Part shown: piece by piece, positions 1 through 14,372 of the stretch
How positions within the stretch are numbered: the first letter of the stretch is position 1
How the letters are laid out: every line of letters begins with the position of its first letter
Assembly: GCF_014201585.1 (NCBI RefSeq)
Contig: NZ_JACHES010000002.1
Coordinates: forward strand, 186,001-250,000
Direction: 5' to 3'
DNA length: 64,000 nucleotides
Origin: Anoxybacillus tengchongensis
Lineage (GTDB): Bacteria > Bacillota > Bacilli > Bacillales > Anoxybacillaceae
Notes under the pieces: generated by a model
Seen by the model: only the letters and a program-made list of their open reading frames with translations
The model's database searches: none
Told to the model about the DNA's origin: nothing
Program-made: the position numbers and the translations under genes

Positions 1-513
1 ATCGTATATTTCGATACGCTATTGCAACAGCTCGAAACCGCCTCGCCGAAAGACATTGACGACATTCGCGACGAATTAATCGAACAAGGATATTTGCGCG
101 CTAAGGCGACAAAACAAAAAAAACAAAAGCCGCGCACGATCGAACTCGAGCGCTACATATCAAGCGACGGAACGGAGATCTTTGTCGGCAAAAACAATAA
201 ACAAAACGACTATTTAACAAACAAATTCGCCAGCAAAGACGACATTTGGCTGCACACGAAAGACATCCCTGGCTCCCACGTCGTCATTCGCAGCAAACAA
301 CCGTCACAACAGACGATTATAGAAGCTGCTCACTTAGCCGCTTACTTCAGCAAAGCGCGCCACTCGAGCTCCGTCCCAGTCGACTACACGCGCGTCCGCT
401 ACGTCAAAAAACCGAGCGGCGCCAAACCGGGCTTTGTCATTTACGAAAACCAACAAACGATCTACGTCACACCCGATGAGGAGTTGGTCGTGAGGATGAA
501 AAAACCCGTCTAG
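1..513 (+). CDS. rqcH: RqcH/NFACT family protein, C-terminal part (5' end outside window)
   Basis: This is the 3' end of an NFACT (FbpA/YloA) protein. RqcH binds 60S-like obstructed 50S subunits and directs tRNA-Ala to add C-terminal alanine tails in ribosome quality control. The reading frame is open to base 1, so the start lies upstream of the window. The visible ~170 residues hold a basic linker followed by the NFACT-R (DUF814) domain: [15 protein letters not shown], then [10 protein letters not shown] and the [15 protein letters not shown] segment, which is family-typical. B. subtilis yloA likewise lies beyond pyrE in opposite orientation, so synteny agrees. The fibronectin-binding label seen for this family reflects older naming. 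The stop codon lies inside a terminator hairpin. Confidence 0.93.
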   Translation: MVYFDTLLQQLETASPKDIDDIRDELIEQGYLRAKATKQKKQKPRTIELERYISSDGTEIFVGKNNKQNDYLTNKFASKDDIWLHTKDIPGSHVVIRSKQPSQQTIIEAAHLAAYFSKARHSSSVPVDYTRVRYVKKPSGAKPGFVIYENQQTIYVTPDEELVVRMKKPV

Positions 514-530
514 ATAAGGCGGGTTTTTAA
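499..530 (+). terminator. Rho-independent terminator of rqcH
   Basis: AAAACCCGTC pairs with GGCGGGTTTT (one G-U pair) around a 7-nt loop and is followed by a T run. The rqcH stop codon sits in the loop. Confidence 0.85.
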
Positions 531-570
531 TTTAATCAAAATTTTTTGTCATTTTTTCGTCCTCTCTTTT

Positions 571-589
571 TGTCGAATGATGATATAAT
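571..589 (+). promoter_or_regulatory. Extended -10 promoter with an overlapping Spo0A-box-like sequence
   Basis: TGATATAAT at 581-589 is a perfect extended -10 (TGnTATAAT). No good -35 is seen 17 nt upstream. TGTCGAA at 571-577 equals the 7-nt Spo0A box consensus and would lie just upstream of the -10, a position expected for repression. A 7-mer match can occur by chance, so the Spo0A part is tentative. Confidence 0.6.
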
Positions 590-613
590 GGAAAAGGAAA
601 AAAGGGGGTGAAC

Positions 614-1195
614 ATGGTGGAACAGTTGTTGCAACGCATTTTTGATGAGCTGGCATTTTTACGTGCAAACATGGCAACAAAAGAAGACGTCGCTATGTTG
701 AAAGATGACATTCGCGCATTAGAAAGCCGCGTCAGTCATATTGAGCAGACGATGGCCACGAAAGATGATATCGCAAGCATTGAACAGCGCATGGCAACAA
801 AAGACGATATCGTTGTTATGGACAAACGCATCGAACACATCGAACAAACGATGGCTACAAAAGACGATATCGCTGCGTTACAAAACAGCATGCATGCGCT
901 CGAACATCGAGTAGATCGGATTGAGCAAACAATGGCAACAAAAGAAGATGTAGCACTTGTGCCAGCTATTCGTGAAATGGTTGGACAATTAATGGAACGA
1001 ATGACGGTTGTTGAGTTACACGTGCAAGAAATTCCAGCTATCAAACAGCAAATCGAACAGTTGTCGCAACAAATGGAAGAAGGGTTTGAGAAAATAGCGC
1101 ATCAAGAAACGATCCTACAAGCATTATCACTCCGTTCGATTCAACAAGCAAACGATATCCACTATTTAAAAACAAACGTCATTTCCACGAAGTAA
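614..1195 (+). CDS. Repeat-built coiled-coil protein with five MATK(D/E)D(I/V) motifs
   Basis: A soluble protein of about 193 residues without signal peptide or membrane segment, almost entirely predicted coiled coil. The heptapeptide MATK(D/E)D(I/V) occurs five times, encoded at 671, 752, 791, 851 and 932, separated by 27, 13, 20 and 27 residues. The C-terminal third (after about residue 110) is a second helical segment rich in Q, E and I without the motif. It resembles small repeat-containing DUF1640/t-SNARE-like coiled-coil proteins of Bacillaceae; no function can be assigned. ATG at 614 is preferred because AAGGGGGTGA at 602-611 is its Shine-Dalgarno sequence; GTG at 608 lies inside that site. 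It is a single-gene unit with its own promoter and terminator. Confidence 0.8.
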   Translation: MVEQLLQRIFDELAFLRANMATKEDVAMLKDDIRALESRVSHIEQTMATKDDIASIEQRMATKDDIVVMDKRIEHIEQTMATKDDIAALQNSMHALEHRVDRIEQTMATKEDVALVPAIREMVGQLMERMTVVELHVQEIPAIKQQIEQLSQQMEEGFEKIAHQETILQALSLRSIQQANDIHYLKTNVISTK

Positions 1196-1230
1196 GAAAA
1201 GGGTGTCGCTCGTTGGACACCCTTTTCTTT
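1196..1230. terminator. Bidirectional terminator between the coiled-coil gene and pyrE
   Basis: A perfect 12-bp stem, GAAAAGGGTGTC with GACACCCTTTTC and an 8-nt loop. T-rich sequence follows on both strands, so it can end both convergent units. Confidence 0.9.
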
Positions 1231-1842
1231 ATGCTTCTAATTGCTCACGCCAATGATGTAACGTCGCTCGCTCTTCTTCGGTAATGATGCCGAGTTCCAT
1301 CGCTGTTTCCATTAGCACATCGTAATCAGTCACTGTATAGACCGGAACGTGTTCATGTTGAAACGCTCGTTTGCCTTTTTCTAATCCGTATGTAAAAATC
1401 GCAACGACGCCAAGTACGTGACATTCCGCTTCACGCAAAGCGCGTACGGCATTGAGTGAGCTGCCGCCTGTTGAAATTAAATCTTCAATGACGACGACAT
1501 GTTGACCTGCTTCGACTTTCCCTTCAATTTGTTTTCCTTTTCCGTGTCCTTTCGCTTGACTGCGCACATAGCACATCGGGACATCGAGCCGTTCGCTCAC
1601 CCATGCGGCATGAGGAATGCCTGCGGTAGCTGTGCCAGCGACGACGTCGACGGTTGGAAAATGCGTGCGAATAAGCGCGGTTAGTTCATCAGCAATCATT
1701 CGTCTCGTCGTCGGATACGCTAACGTCAACCGATTGTCGCAATAAATGGGGGCTTGTATGCCGGAAGACCAAGTAAACGGTTCGTTTGGGCTTAACGACA
1801 CCGCACCGATGGAAAGTAATTGTTTTGCGATTTCTTTTTTCA

Positions 1843-1843
<1 letters not shown>
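1229..1843 (-). CDS. pyrE: Orotate phosphoribosyltransferase
   Basis: Transfers phosphoribose from PRPP to orotate, giving OMP, step 5 of UMP synthesis in the cytosol. 204 residues, the normal family length. The PRPP-binding segment [14 protein letters not shown] lies in the middle of the protein and the substrate loop with [12 protein letters not shown] precedes it. ATG at 1843 (MKKEIAKQ) was chosen because the pyrF stop and this start share one base (TAATG) and GGTGG lies upstream; the longer frame would begin inside pyrF. It is the last gene of the pyr operon and is followed by the terminator at 1196-1230. Confidence 0.96.
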
Positions 1844-4223
<2,380 letters not shown>

Positions 4224-4227
<4 letters not shown>

Positions 4228-7200
4228 ACGCCCACCTTCTTTTCTGCCATCGCTGTTGTCGAAAACGTCATCGCTTCTAAAACGAGAAGCATCGCTTTCG
4301 CTGTATCGAGCGACGTTAAACAAGGGATGCCGTTTTCTACCGCTTCGCGGCGAATGCGGAAGCCGTCGCTTTCCGTTTCTTTTCCTTTTGTTAACGTGTT
4401 AATGACAACTTGCGCTTCGCCTTGGCGAATGACGTCAAGAATGTTCGGTGTGCCGGTATGAATTTTCGCGACGACAGTCACAGGAATGTTCGCTTCGCGC
4501 AACGTTTGCGCGGTGCCATTTGTCGCAAGCAACTGATATCCAATATTGTAAAAGCGACGGGCGATGTCGATCGCTTCTTCTTTATCTTTATCGGCAATCG
4601 TTAATAAAACTGCCCCGTACGGACGAATGTGAATGCCTGACGCAATGAGCCCTTTATAAAGCGCCTTCGCAAACGTGCCGTCTTTTCCGATCACTTCACC
4701 CGTTGATTTCATCTCTGGACCGAGCGAAATATCGACGTTGCGCAATTTCGCAAATGAAAAGACCGGTGCTTTCACATATACGCCTTCGCTTTCTTCTTTT
4801 AATCCGGTGTAGTAGCCAAGCTCTTTTAGCTTCGCCCCTAAGATAACTTTTGTCGCGAGATTGGCCATCGGAACGTTCGTAATTTTACTTAAAAACGGAA
4901 CGGTGCGGCTTGAACGCGGATTCACTTCTAACACGTACACCTCGCCGTCATATAGCACGAACTGAATGTTCAACAAGCCGACGATGCGCAACCCTTTCGC
5001 CAACGCAATCGTATAGTCGACAATTTTTTGTTGAACGTCTTTTGTTAACGTTTGCGGCGGATAGACGGCGATCGAATCGCCCGAATGGACACCGGCGCGC
5101 TCAATATGTTCCATAATGCCCGGAATAAATACGTCTTCCCCGTCAGAAATCGCATCGACTTCGATTTCTTTTCCGATTAAATAACGGTCAATTAATACCG
5201 GGTGTTGCGGATTTACTTTCACCGCGTGTTCCATATAATGTAGCAGCTCTTCTTTTTTATAGACAATTTCCATCGCCCGACCGCCAAGTACATACGACGG
5301 GCGCACGAGAACAGGATAGCCGATGTCTTCAGCAATGTGTACCGCTTCTTCAACGGAAAACGCTGTTTTTCCTTTCGGTTGCGGAATGCCGAGTTGCGCA
5401 AGCGTCCGCTCAAATTTGTCGCGGTTTTCGGCGCGATCTAAATCTTCAAGCGACGTGCCGAGAATGTGCACCCCGCGCGCCGCTAATTCCGCCGCTAAAT
5501 TGATCGCGGTTTGGCCGCCAAATTGAACGATGACGCCCATTGGCTGTTCTAAATCGATGACGTGCATCACATCTTCAATCGTTAACGGTTCAAAGTATAG
5601 CTTATCGGAAATGCTAAAGTCGGTCGATACCGTCTCTGGATTGTTGTTAATAATGATCGCTTCATACCCCGCTTCTTTAATCGCCCATACGGAATGAACG
5701 GTCGCGTAGTCAAACTCGATTCCTTGCCCGATACGAATCGGACCAGAGCCAAGAACGACGACACTTTCGCGCGATGTAACGAGCGATTCGTTTTCTTCTT
5801 CATATGTGCTGTAATAATACGGCGTTTCCGATTCAAATTCCGCCGCACACGTATCGACCATTTTATATACAGGCGTTATGCGAGCGCGTTTCCGCAGCTC
5901 ATAGACGTCGCGTTCAGTCATTTGCCATAGTTTAGCGATCGCCACATCGGAAAAGCCGATTTCTTTTGCTTTTTTTAGTACGTCTAGATCGCCAACACGT
6001 TCACGTAAAACCGCTTCGTACTGTACGATGCCTGCAATTTTCGTTAAAAAGAACGGATCGATTTGACTCCATGCATGCACTTGTTCGACCGTTACGCCGC
6101 GACGAAACGCTTCCGCAATGTAAAATAGCCGTTCATCACCTGCTTTTTGAATGCGTTTTTGTAGCAGCGCATCATCGACTTGTTCTTTTAGCTCCAAATG
6201 ATAGACGTTCGTTTCAAGCGAGCGTACCGCTTTTAATAGCGACTCTTCAAACGTGCGCCCGATCGCCATCACTTCTCCTGTCGCTTTCATTTGCGTGCCG
6301 AGATGGCGGTTCGCTGATTCAAATTTATCAAACGGAAAGCGCGGAATTTTTGTGACGACGTAATCAAGCGTCGGTTCAAAGCAAGCGTACGTTTTTCCTG
6401 TCACAGGATTCATCATTTCATCAAGCGTTAAACCGACGGCAATTTTTGCGGCGAGTTTCGCAATCGGATACCCAGTCGCTTTCGAGGCAAGCGCCGATGA
6501 GCGACTGACGCGCGGGTTGACTTCAATGACGTAATATTGAAAACTGTGCGGATCAAGGGCAAGTTGTACGTTGCAACCTCCTTCAATGCCGAGCGCACGA
6601 ATAATGCGAAGCGAGGCGTTTCGCAACAGTTGATATTCGCGATCGCTTAACGTTTGGCTTGGGGCGACGACGATCGAATCGCCCGTATGAATGCCGACCG
6701 GATCGATATTTTCCATATTGCAGACGACGATCGCATTGTCTTTCGCATCGCGCATCACTTCATATTCAATTTCTTTATAGCCTGCGATGCTTTTTTCTAG
6801 TAAACATTGATGCACAGGGCTCATTTTTAAGCCGCTTGAAACGATGTCGACAAGCTCTTCTTCGTTCGTACAAATGCCTCCGCCTGTTCCGCCGAGTGTA
6901 AACGCCGGACGAACGATGACCGGATAGCCAATTTGGTCAACGAACGCATACGCTTCTTGTAAACTATGCACGATCGCGCTTTCTGGCACCGGCTCACCGA
7001 GTTCGTTCATCAACGCACGAAATTGTTCGCGGTCTTCTGCTTTTTCAATCGCTTCTAATTTCGTGCCGAGAATTTCAACGCCGCACTCTGCTAGTACCCC
7101 GGCTTTTGCTAATTCGACCGCTAAATTTAACCCCGTCTGTCCGCCAAGCGTCGGCAAAATGGCATCAGGACGTTCTTTTCGAATGACGCGGGCGACAAAT

Positions 7201-7415
7201 TCAAGCGTTAACGGCTCCATGTATACTTTGTCAGCAATTTGTGTATCGGTCATAATCGTCGCTGGATTGGAGTTGACGAGAATGACTTTATACCCTTCTT
7301 CTTTTAACGCTAAACATGCTTGCGTCCCAGCATAATCAAACTCCGCTGCCTGCCCGATGACGATCGGTCCAGAGCCGATGACGAGAATCGTTTCAATATC
7401 TTGACGTTTAGGCAT
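4224..7415 (-). CDS. carB: Carbamoyl-phosphate synthase, large subunit (pyrimidine-type)
   Basis: Makes carbamoyl phosphate from bicarbonate, ATP and ammonia passed from CarA. 1063 residues, full length. Two homologous ATP-grasp halves are visible, each beginning with the paired GSGPI.IGQ.EFDYA sequence (near residues 20 and 560), followed by a C-terminal MGS-like allosteric domain. It sits in the pyr operon and is therefore the PyrR-regulated copy (pyrAB in B. subtilis). ATG at 7415 ([10 protein letters not shown]) has AGAGGTG upstream and overlaps carA by 8 bases. Confidence 0.97.
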
Positions 7416-8498
7416 GAACGACACCTCTTTCTTTTTTAAACTGTTCAATCATCGCGATAAAATCATCGAATAAATGATTGGCATCTTCTGGACCAGGCGA
7501 CGCTTCCGGATGATATTGCACCGTAAACGCAGGAACATCTTTATGACGAAGCCCTTCAATCGTTCCGTCGTTTAATGCGATATGCGTCACTTCTAATCGC
7601 GTATGAACGAGTGACTGTTCTGTAACTGTGTAACCGTGATTTTGTGAAGTGATCGCTACTTTTCCTGTTTTAATATGTTTCACCGGATGATTGGAACCGC
7701 GATGACCGAATTTCATTTTTTCCGTATTCGCTCCGCAGGCAAGCGCAAACAGTTGATGCCCAAGGCAAATCCCAAAAAGCGGAACGTGACCAAGTATGTT
7801 TTGAATCATGTCAATGGCTTCTGGTACATCTTTCGGATCCCCTGGTCCGTTTGATAACATAACGCCGTCGGGATGAAGTTGCAACACATCTTCTGCGGTT
7901 GCGTTGTATGGTAATACGATGACGTCGCAATGACGTTTATTTAGTTCGCGCAAAATGCCGTGCTTCATGCCGAAGTCGATTAAAACGACGCGATGGCCGC
8001 GCCCTGGGCTAGCGTATGGGCTTTTTGTCGATACGCGCTTCACTTGATCGCGCGCAAGTTCCGTTTCTTTTAAATGAGCGACCGCCTCCGAAACGGACAC
8101 GTCCATGTCGCAAATCATTCCTTTTAACGTGCCGTATTGGCGAATGATGCGCGTCAGTTTTCGCGTATCGACACCTGCTAGACCGGGAATGTTTTTCATG
8201 CGCAAATATTCGTCAATCGTTAGCTCGCTTCGCCAATTGGACGGAGATGCGCACGCTTCCTTTACGATAAAACCGAACACATGCGGTGCAATCGATTCGA
8301 AGTCGTCGCGGTTTACGCCATAGTTTCCGATCAACGGATACGTCATCGTCACAATTTGCCCGCAATATGACGGGTCGGTTAAAATTTCTTGATAGCCTGT
8401 CATTCCGGTGTTAAAAACGACTTCACCAACTGTTTGTCGTTCACTTCCAAACGCTTCGCCAACAAAACGTGTACCATCTTCTAAAATAAGTTGTCGTT

Positions 8499-8502
<4 letters not shown>
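7408..8502 (-). CDS. carA: Carbamoyl-phosphate synthase, small (glutaminase) subunit
   Basis: Hydrolyses glutamine and feeds ammonia to CarB. 364 residues. The N-terminal CPSase small-chain domain is followed by a class I glutamine amidotransferase domain with the nucleophile motif GICLGHQ and the histidine-glutamate pair in [13 protein letters not shown] at 8502 overlaps the pyrC stop as ATGA and gives the family N terminus [10 protein letters not shown]. It corresponds to pyrAA of B. subtilis and belongs to the PyrR-controlled operon, not an arginine-regulated one. Confidence 0.97.
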
Positions 8503-10689
<2,187 letters not shown>

Positions 10690-10694
10690 TTAGT

Positions 10695-10816
10695 AAAAAA
10701 CACCTTGCCGAGCGAGGCAAGGTGTTTAAAAAACATGAGGAAAGAGACCGTTTCAATGAACGGATTTCCTCTAGCACACCTTTGTAAGCCTCGCTGGACT
10801 TCTTTTAAAAGGTGTG
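10695..10816 (-). promoter_or_regulatory. PyrR attenuator 3 (pyrP-pyrB): PyrR-binding loop and terminator
   Basis: The mRNA carries AGTCCAGCGAGGCT (complement of 10787-10800), which matches the conserved PyrR-binding anti-antiterminator, followed by a terminator stem AAACACCTTGCC/GGCAAGGTGTTT (10698-10727) and a U run. UMP-loaded PyrR should stabilise the anti-antiterminator and so favour termination before pyrB. Confidence 0.93.
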
Positions 10817-12109
10817 TTATGCGACATCATGTTTTTGTTCAAATACGCTATCCGACACTTTCGGACGACCTGGCAAAATGAGGTTTAATACAATACCTGT
10901 GATGGCCGCAAGCGCCATACCGTGCACTTCAAATTGTTCTGACACTTTCACAACGGCATCCCCGATGCCAATGACGAGAATAACAGATGAAATGACTAAG
11001 TTTCGTTTGTCTCCAAAGTCGATTTTACTATCGACAAGCATGCGCAAACCAGAAGAGGCGATAATTCCAAATAATAAGATGGATACACCGCCCATGACCG
11101 GCGTCGGAATCGAGCTAATGATCGCTGTCACTTTGCCGAAAAATCCGAACACAATCGCAAGGACAGCTGCACCAGCTAACACGTACACGCTATATACGCG
11201 CGTAATCGCTAATACGCCGATATTTTCACCGTATGTCGTCTTTGGCGGACCACCGATGAGCGCAGAAATCATCGTTGCTAATCCGTCACCGAAAATCGAG
11301 CGATGTAAACCTGGTTCTTTAATATAGTCGCGCCCAACGACTTTGCTTAATACGAGCTGATGACCGATATGTTCAGATAATGTCACAATCGCCACAGGAA
11401 CCATCAAAAGCACAATATCGAGCGTCACACGCACGTCATAATGAACAAACGGCAACAAGAAATCAGGCATCTCAAGCCACTTTGCCTTTGCCACCCCTGA
11501 TAAATCGACGACACCGACAGCTAACGCGTACACGTAGCCAACGATAATGCCCATAAGGACAGGCACAAGACTAAACATTCCTCGCGATAAAATCGAGAAC
11601 ATTATTGTTGCGGCAAGCGTCACAACTGCAACAGAAAAGTGCGTTAAGCTATATTTTCCGTCTGGACCGTTCATCGCCATGCTGACGGCGACGTTGGCTA
11701 ATCCTAAGCCGATGACGATAATGACTGGACCGACGACGATTGGCGGGAGCAAATTCATAATCCAACGATACCCTGCTTTTTTAATCGCTAAAGCGACGAT
11801 GCCATATACGAGTCCGGCTAAAAAGCTACCGATCATCGCCGCACCCGGACCACCAGCTGCTTTGGCTGCAATAATGGGGGTAATAAACGCAAACGATGAA
11901 CCGAGGTACGCAGGCACTTGCCATTTTGTGACGATTAAAAAGGCGAGTGTGCCGAGTCCGCTTGAAATGAGCGCCATCGCTGGACTTAATCCGACTAAAT
12001 ACGGCACTAAAATCGTTGCACCAAACATCGCAAATAAATGTTGTAAACTAAGTGTAACAAGCTGCCCAAAAGAAGGGACATCCTTCACGTCTAATACCGG
12101 TTTGTTCAT
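10817..12109 (-). CDS. pyrP: Uracil permease
   Basis: Proton-coupled uracil importer of the NCS2 (nucleobase:cation symporter 2) family in the cytoplasmic membrane. 430 residues and about 12 to 14 hydrophobic segments. Family sequences seen include the LQHLFAMFGATILVP start, the GGPPKTTYGENIG substrate/cation region and the NIGVLAITRVYS helix. The place between pyrR and pyrB and the flanking PyrR attenuators make the pyrimidine substrate nearly certain. ATG at 12109 has AAAGGGAGAG upstream. Confidence 0.96.
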   Translation of the reverse strand: MNKPVLDVKDVPSFGQLVTLSLQHLFAMFGATILVPYLVGLSPAMALISSGLGTLAFLIVTKWQVPAYLGSSFAFITPIIAAKAAGGPGAAMIGSFLAGLVYGIVALAIKKAGYRWIMNLLPPIVVGPVIIVIGLGLANVAVSMAMNGPDGKYSLTHFSVAVVTLAATIMFSILSRGMFSLVPVLMGIIVGYVYALAVGVVDLSGVAKAKWLEMPDFLLPFVHYDVRVTLDIVLLMVPVAIVTLSEHIGHQLVLSKVVGRDYIKEPGLHRSIFGDGLATMISALIGGPPKTTYGENIGVLAITRVYSVYVLAGAAVLAIVFGFFGKVTAIISSIPTPVMGGVSILLFGIIASSGLRMLVDSKIDFGDKRNLVISSVILVIGIGDAVVKVSEQFEVHGMALAAITGIVLNLILPGRPKVSDSVFEQKHDVA

Positions 12110-12135
12110 CTTCTCTCTCCCTTTCTCAATTTATA

Positions 12136-12230
12136 TAAAAAACCCTCTTTGTCCGTACGAAGGCACAAAGAGGGTATGAGAAACGAATCCCCTTTGTCAG
12201 CCTCGCTGGACTGCCTTTAAAAAGGGTGCT
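12136..12230 (-). promoter_or_regulatory. PyrR attenuator 2 (pyrR-pyrP): PyrR-binding loop and terminator
   Basis: AGTCCAGCGAGGCT (complement of 12199-12212) is followed by a perfect 11-bp terminator stem ACCCTCTTTGT/ACAAAGAGGGT (arms 12142-12152 and 12165-12175) and a U run. Same architecture as the other two pyr attenuators. Confidence 0.93.
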
Positions 12231-12896
<666 letters not shown>

Positions 12897-12925
12897 ATTT
12901 TACGTTTCCTTGTTTCGTTTGTCAA
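12897..12925 (-). promoter_or_regulatory. Sigma-A promoter of the pyr operon
   Basis: TTGACA (complement of 12920-12925), 17-nt spacer, TAAAAT (complement of 12897-12902). The -35 element overlaps the rluD stop codon. It is the only strong promoter seen for the ten-gene operon. Confidence 0.85.
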
Positions 12926-13833
12926 CGATTATTTCGCAACATATCGAGCAATCGTTCAAATTCATGAGGAATCGGGGCTTCAAACTGCAAATATTCGCCT
13001 GTGCGCGGGTGATGAAACCCTAATACACCAGCATGAAGCGCTTGTCCATCAATCGGTAGCGTTTTGCGCGGACCGTATTTCGGATCACCCGCAAGCGGAT
13101 AGCCGATATATTTCATATGGACGCGAATTTGATGCGTTCGCCCTGTTTCGAGTTGACACTCCACAAACGTATAATGTTCAAATCGTTCAAGAACGCGAAA
13201 ATGCGTCACCGCTTCTTTTCCGTTTTCAACGACCGCCATACTTTGTCGATCGCGTGGATCGCGTCCGATCGGCGCATCAATTGTCCCGTAATCGTGCGGA
13301 ATGACGCCGTGAACAATCGCGACATATTTGCGCGTCACCGTTTTGTTTACAAGTTGATTGACGAGCGATTCGTGGGCCAAATCGTTTTTTGCGACCATTA
13401 ATAAACCAGACGTATCTTTATCGATGCGATGAACGATACCTGGGCGCAATACGCCGTTAATGCCTGAAAGGTCTTGACAATGAGCAAGCAATGCGTTGAC
13501 AAGCGTCTCGTGCATATGTCCCGGCGCTGGATGAACAACCATGCCGCGCGGCTTATTGACAACGAGCACGTCCGCATCTTCGTAATAAATGTCGAGCGGA
13601 ATTGGCTCCGGTTCCACATCTAACGGCTCCGGATCAGGAATGGAAATGATCACTTCATCATCGATATGGCATTTGTAGTTCGGTTTCACTGCTTTGCCAT
13701 TGACAAGCACATGCCCTTCTTTTAACCATTGTTGTACTTGAGAACGCGACCATTGTTCATTTAATTCGGCAATCACTTTGTCAATGCGTTCCCCATCATG
13801 TTGTTCTTCAATCGTGAGTTGAATTTGCTCCAT
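12922..13833 (-). CDS. RluD/RluA-family pseudouridine synthase (YlyB type)
   Basis: Converts specific uridines of large-subunit rRNA to pseudouridine. 303 residues: an N-terminal S4 RNA-binding domain (residues ~12-60, with [17 protein letters not shown]) and a RluA catalytic domain with HRIDKDTSG, catalytic Asp138, then the RTHQIRVHM motif. B. subtilis has the homologue ylyB in the same place between lspA and pyrR. The exact target uridines cannot be read from sequence. ATG at 13833 has AAAGGGAATG upstream and overlaps the lspA 3' end by 26 bases. Confidence 0.92.
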   Translation of the reverse strand: MEQIQLTIEEQHDGERIDKVIAELNEQWSRSQVQQWLKEGHVLVNGKAVKPNYKCHIDDEVIISIPDPEPLDVEPEPIPLDIYYEDADVLVVNKPRGMVVHPAPGHMHETLVNALLAHCQDLSGINGVLRPGIVHRIDKDTSGLLMVAKNDLAHESLVNQLVNKTVTRKYVAIVHGVIPHDYGTIDAPIGRDPRDRQSMAVVENGKEAVTHFRVLERFEHYTFVECQLETGRTHQIRVHMKYIGYPLAGDPKYGPRKTLPIDGQALHAGVLGFHHPRTGEYLQFEAPIPHEFERLLDMLRNNR

Positions 13834-14296
13834 CGCTCATTCCCTTTCGTTGTTTTTCTTCGATCCATGTATAAATAAACATGAGCGCAACACCAATCGT
13901 TAATGCTGCATCGGCGACGTTAAAAATCGGAAAGCTATAATTGAAAATATACGTATGCACAAAGTCGACGACTTCTTTTCGAAACACGCGATCAATAAAG
14001 TTGCCGAGCGCGCCCCCAAGCATAAGTCCAAGGGCGATACCAAATAGTCGCTGCGTCGGCTGCAACCGTTGAATGTATATGACGATGCCGACAACGACGA
14101 CGATGGTAATGACATAAAACAGCCAAAATTGCCCTTGCAACATCCCCCATGCCGCTCCGCGATTGCGATGCGACGTCATGTATAAGACGTTCTCAATAAT
14201 TGGAATGCTTTCCCCTAATTCCATATAGCGAACGACAAGCCATTTCGTCCATTGATCGATCAATATAACGACAAAAGCAAGCAAATAATATAACAT
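13808..14296 (-). CDS. lspA: Lipoprotein signal peptidase (signal peptidase II)
   Basis: Membrane aspartyl protease that removes the signal peptide of diacylglyceryl-modified prolipoproteins. 162 residues with four membrane helices. The catalytic aspartates are D102 in GNFIDRV and D129 in NVADAAL; the DQWTKW and NRGAAWG segments are family hallmarks. ATG at 14296 has GGAGGGG upstream. The C-terminal ten residues are encoded within the overlap with rluD. The ylyA gene that precedes lspA in B. subtilis is not present here. Confidence 0.96.
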   Translation of the reverse strand: MLYYLLAFVVILIDQWTKWLVVRYMELGESIPIIENVLYMTSHRNRGAAWGMLQGQFWLFYVITIVVVVGIVIYIQRLQPTQRLFGIALGLMLGGALGNFIDRVFRKEVVDFVHTYIFNYSFPIFNVADAALTIGVALMFIYTWIEEKQRKGMSDGANSTHD

Positions 14297-14342
14297 CTTA
14301 CCCCTCCAAAGCGAAATTCTTTTTCATTTTATCATAAAACAA

Positions 14343-14366
14343 TCCCCCCTCAAAGGCGAAGGGGGA
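14343..14366 (-). terminator. Terminator of ileS
   Basis: On the minus strand ATCCCCCTTC pairs with GAGGGGGGAT (one G-U) and is followed by TGTTTTAT. Confidence 0.75.
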
Positions 14367-14372
14367 TGGGTG

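Noticed and set aside
671-955. Repeated DNA in the coiled-coil gene as a CRISPR or minisatellite
   Set aside because: Repeats are in frame, unequally spaced and code for the MATK motif; there are no spacers or cas genes.
5966-6355. Plus-strand open frame inside carB
   Set aside because: Antisense to conserved carB ATP-grasp sequence, no ribosome binding site and no recognisable domain.
11547-12179. Long plus-strand open frame (about 210 codons) opposite pyrP
   Set aside because: It lies entirely over the minus-strand uracil permease and its leader, has no ribosome binding site and gives a low-complexity T/A/P-rich product; it is a shadow of the membrane protein codons.
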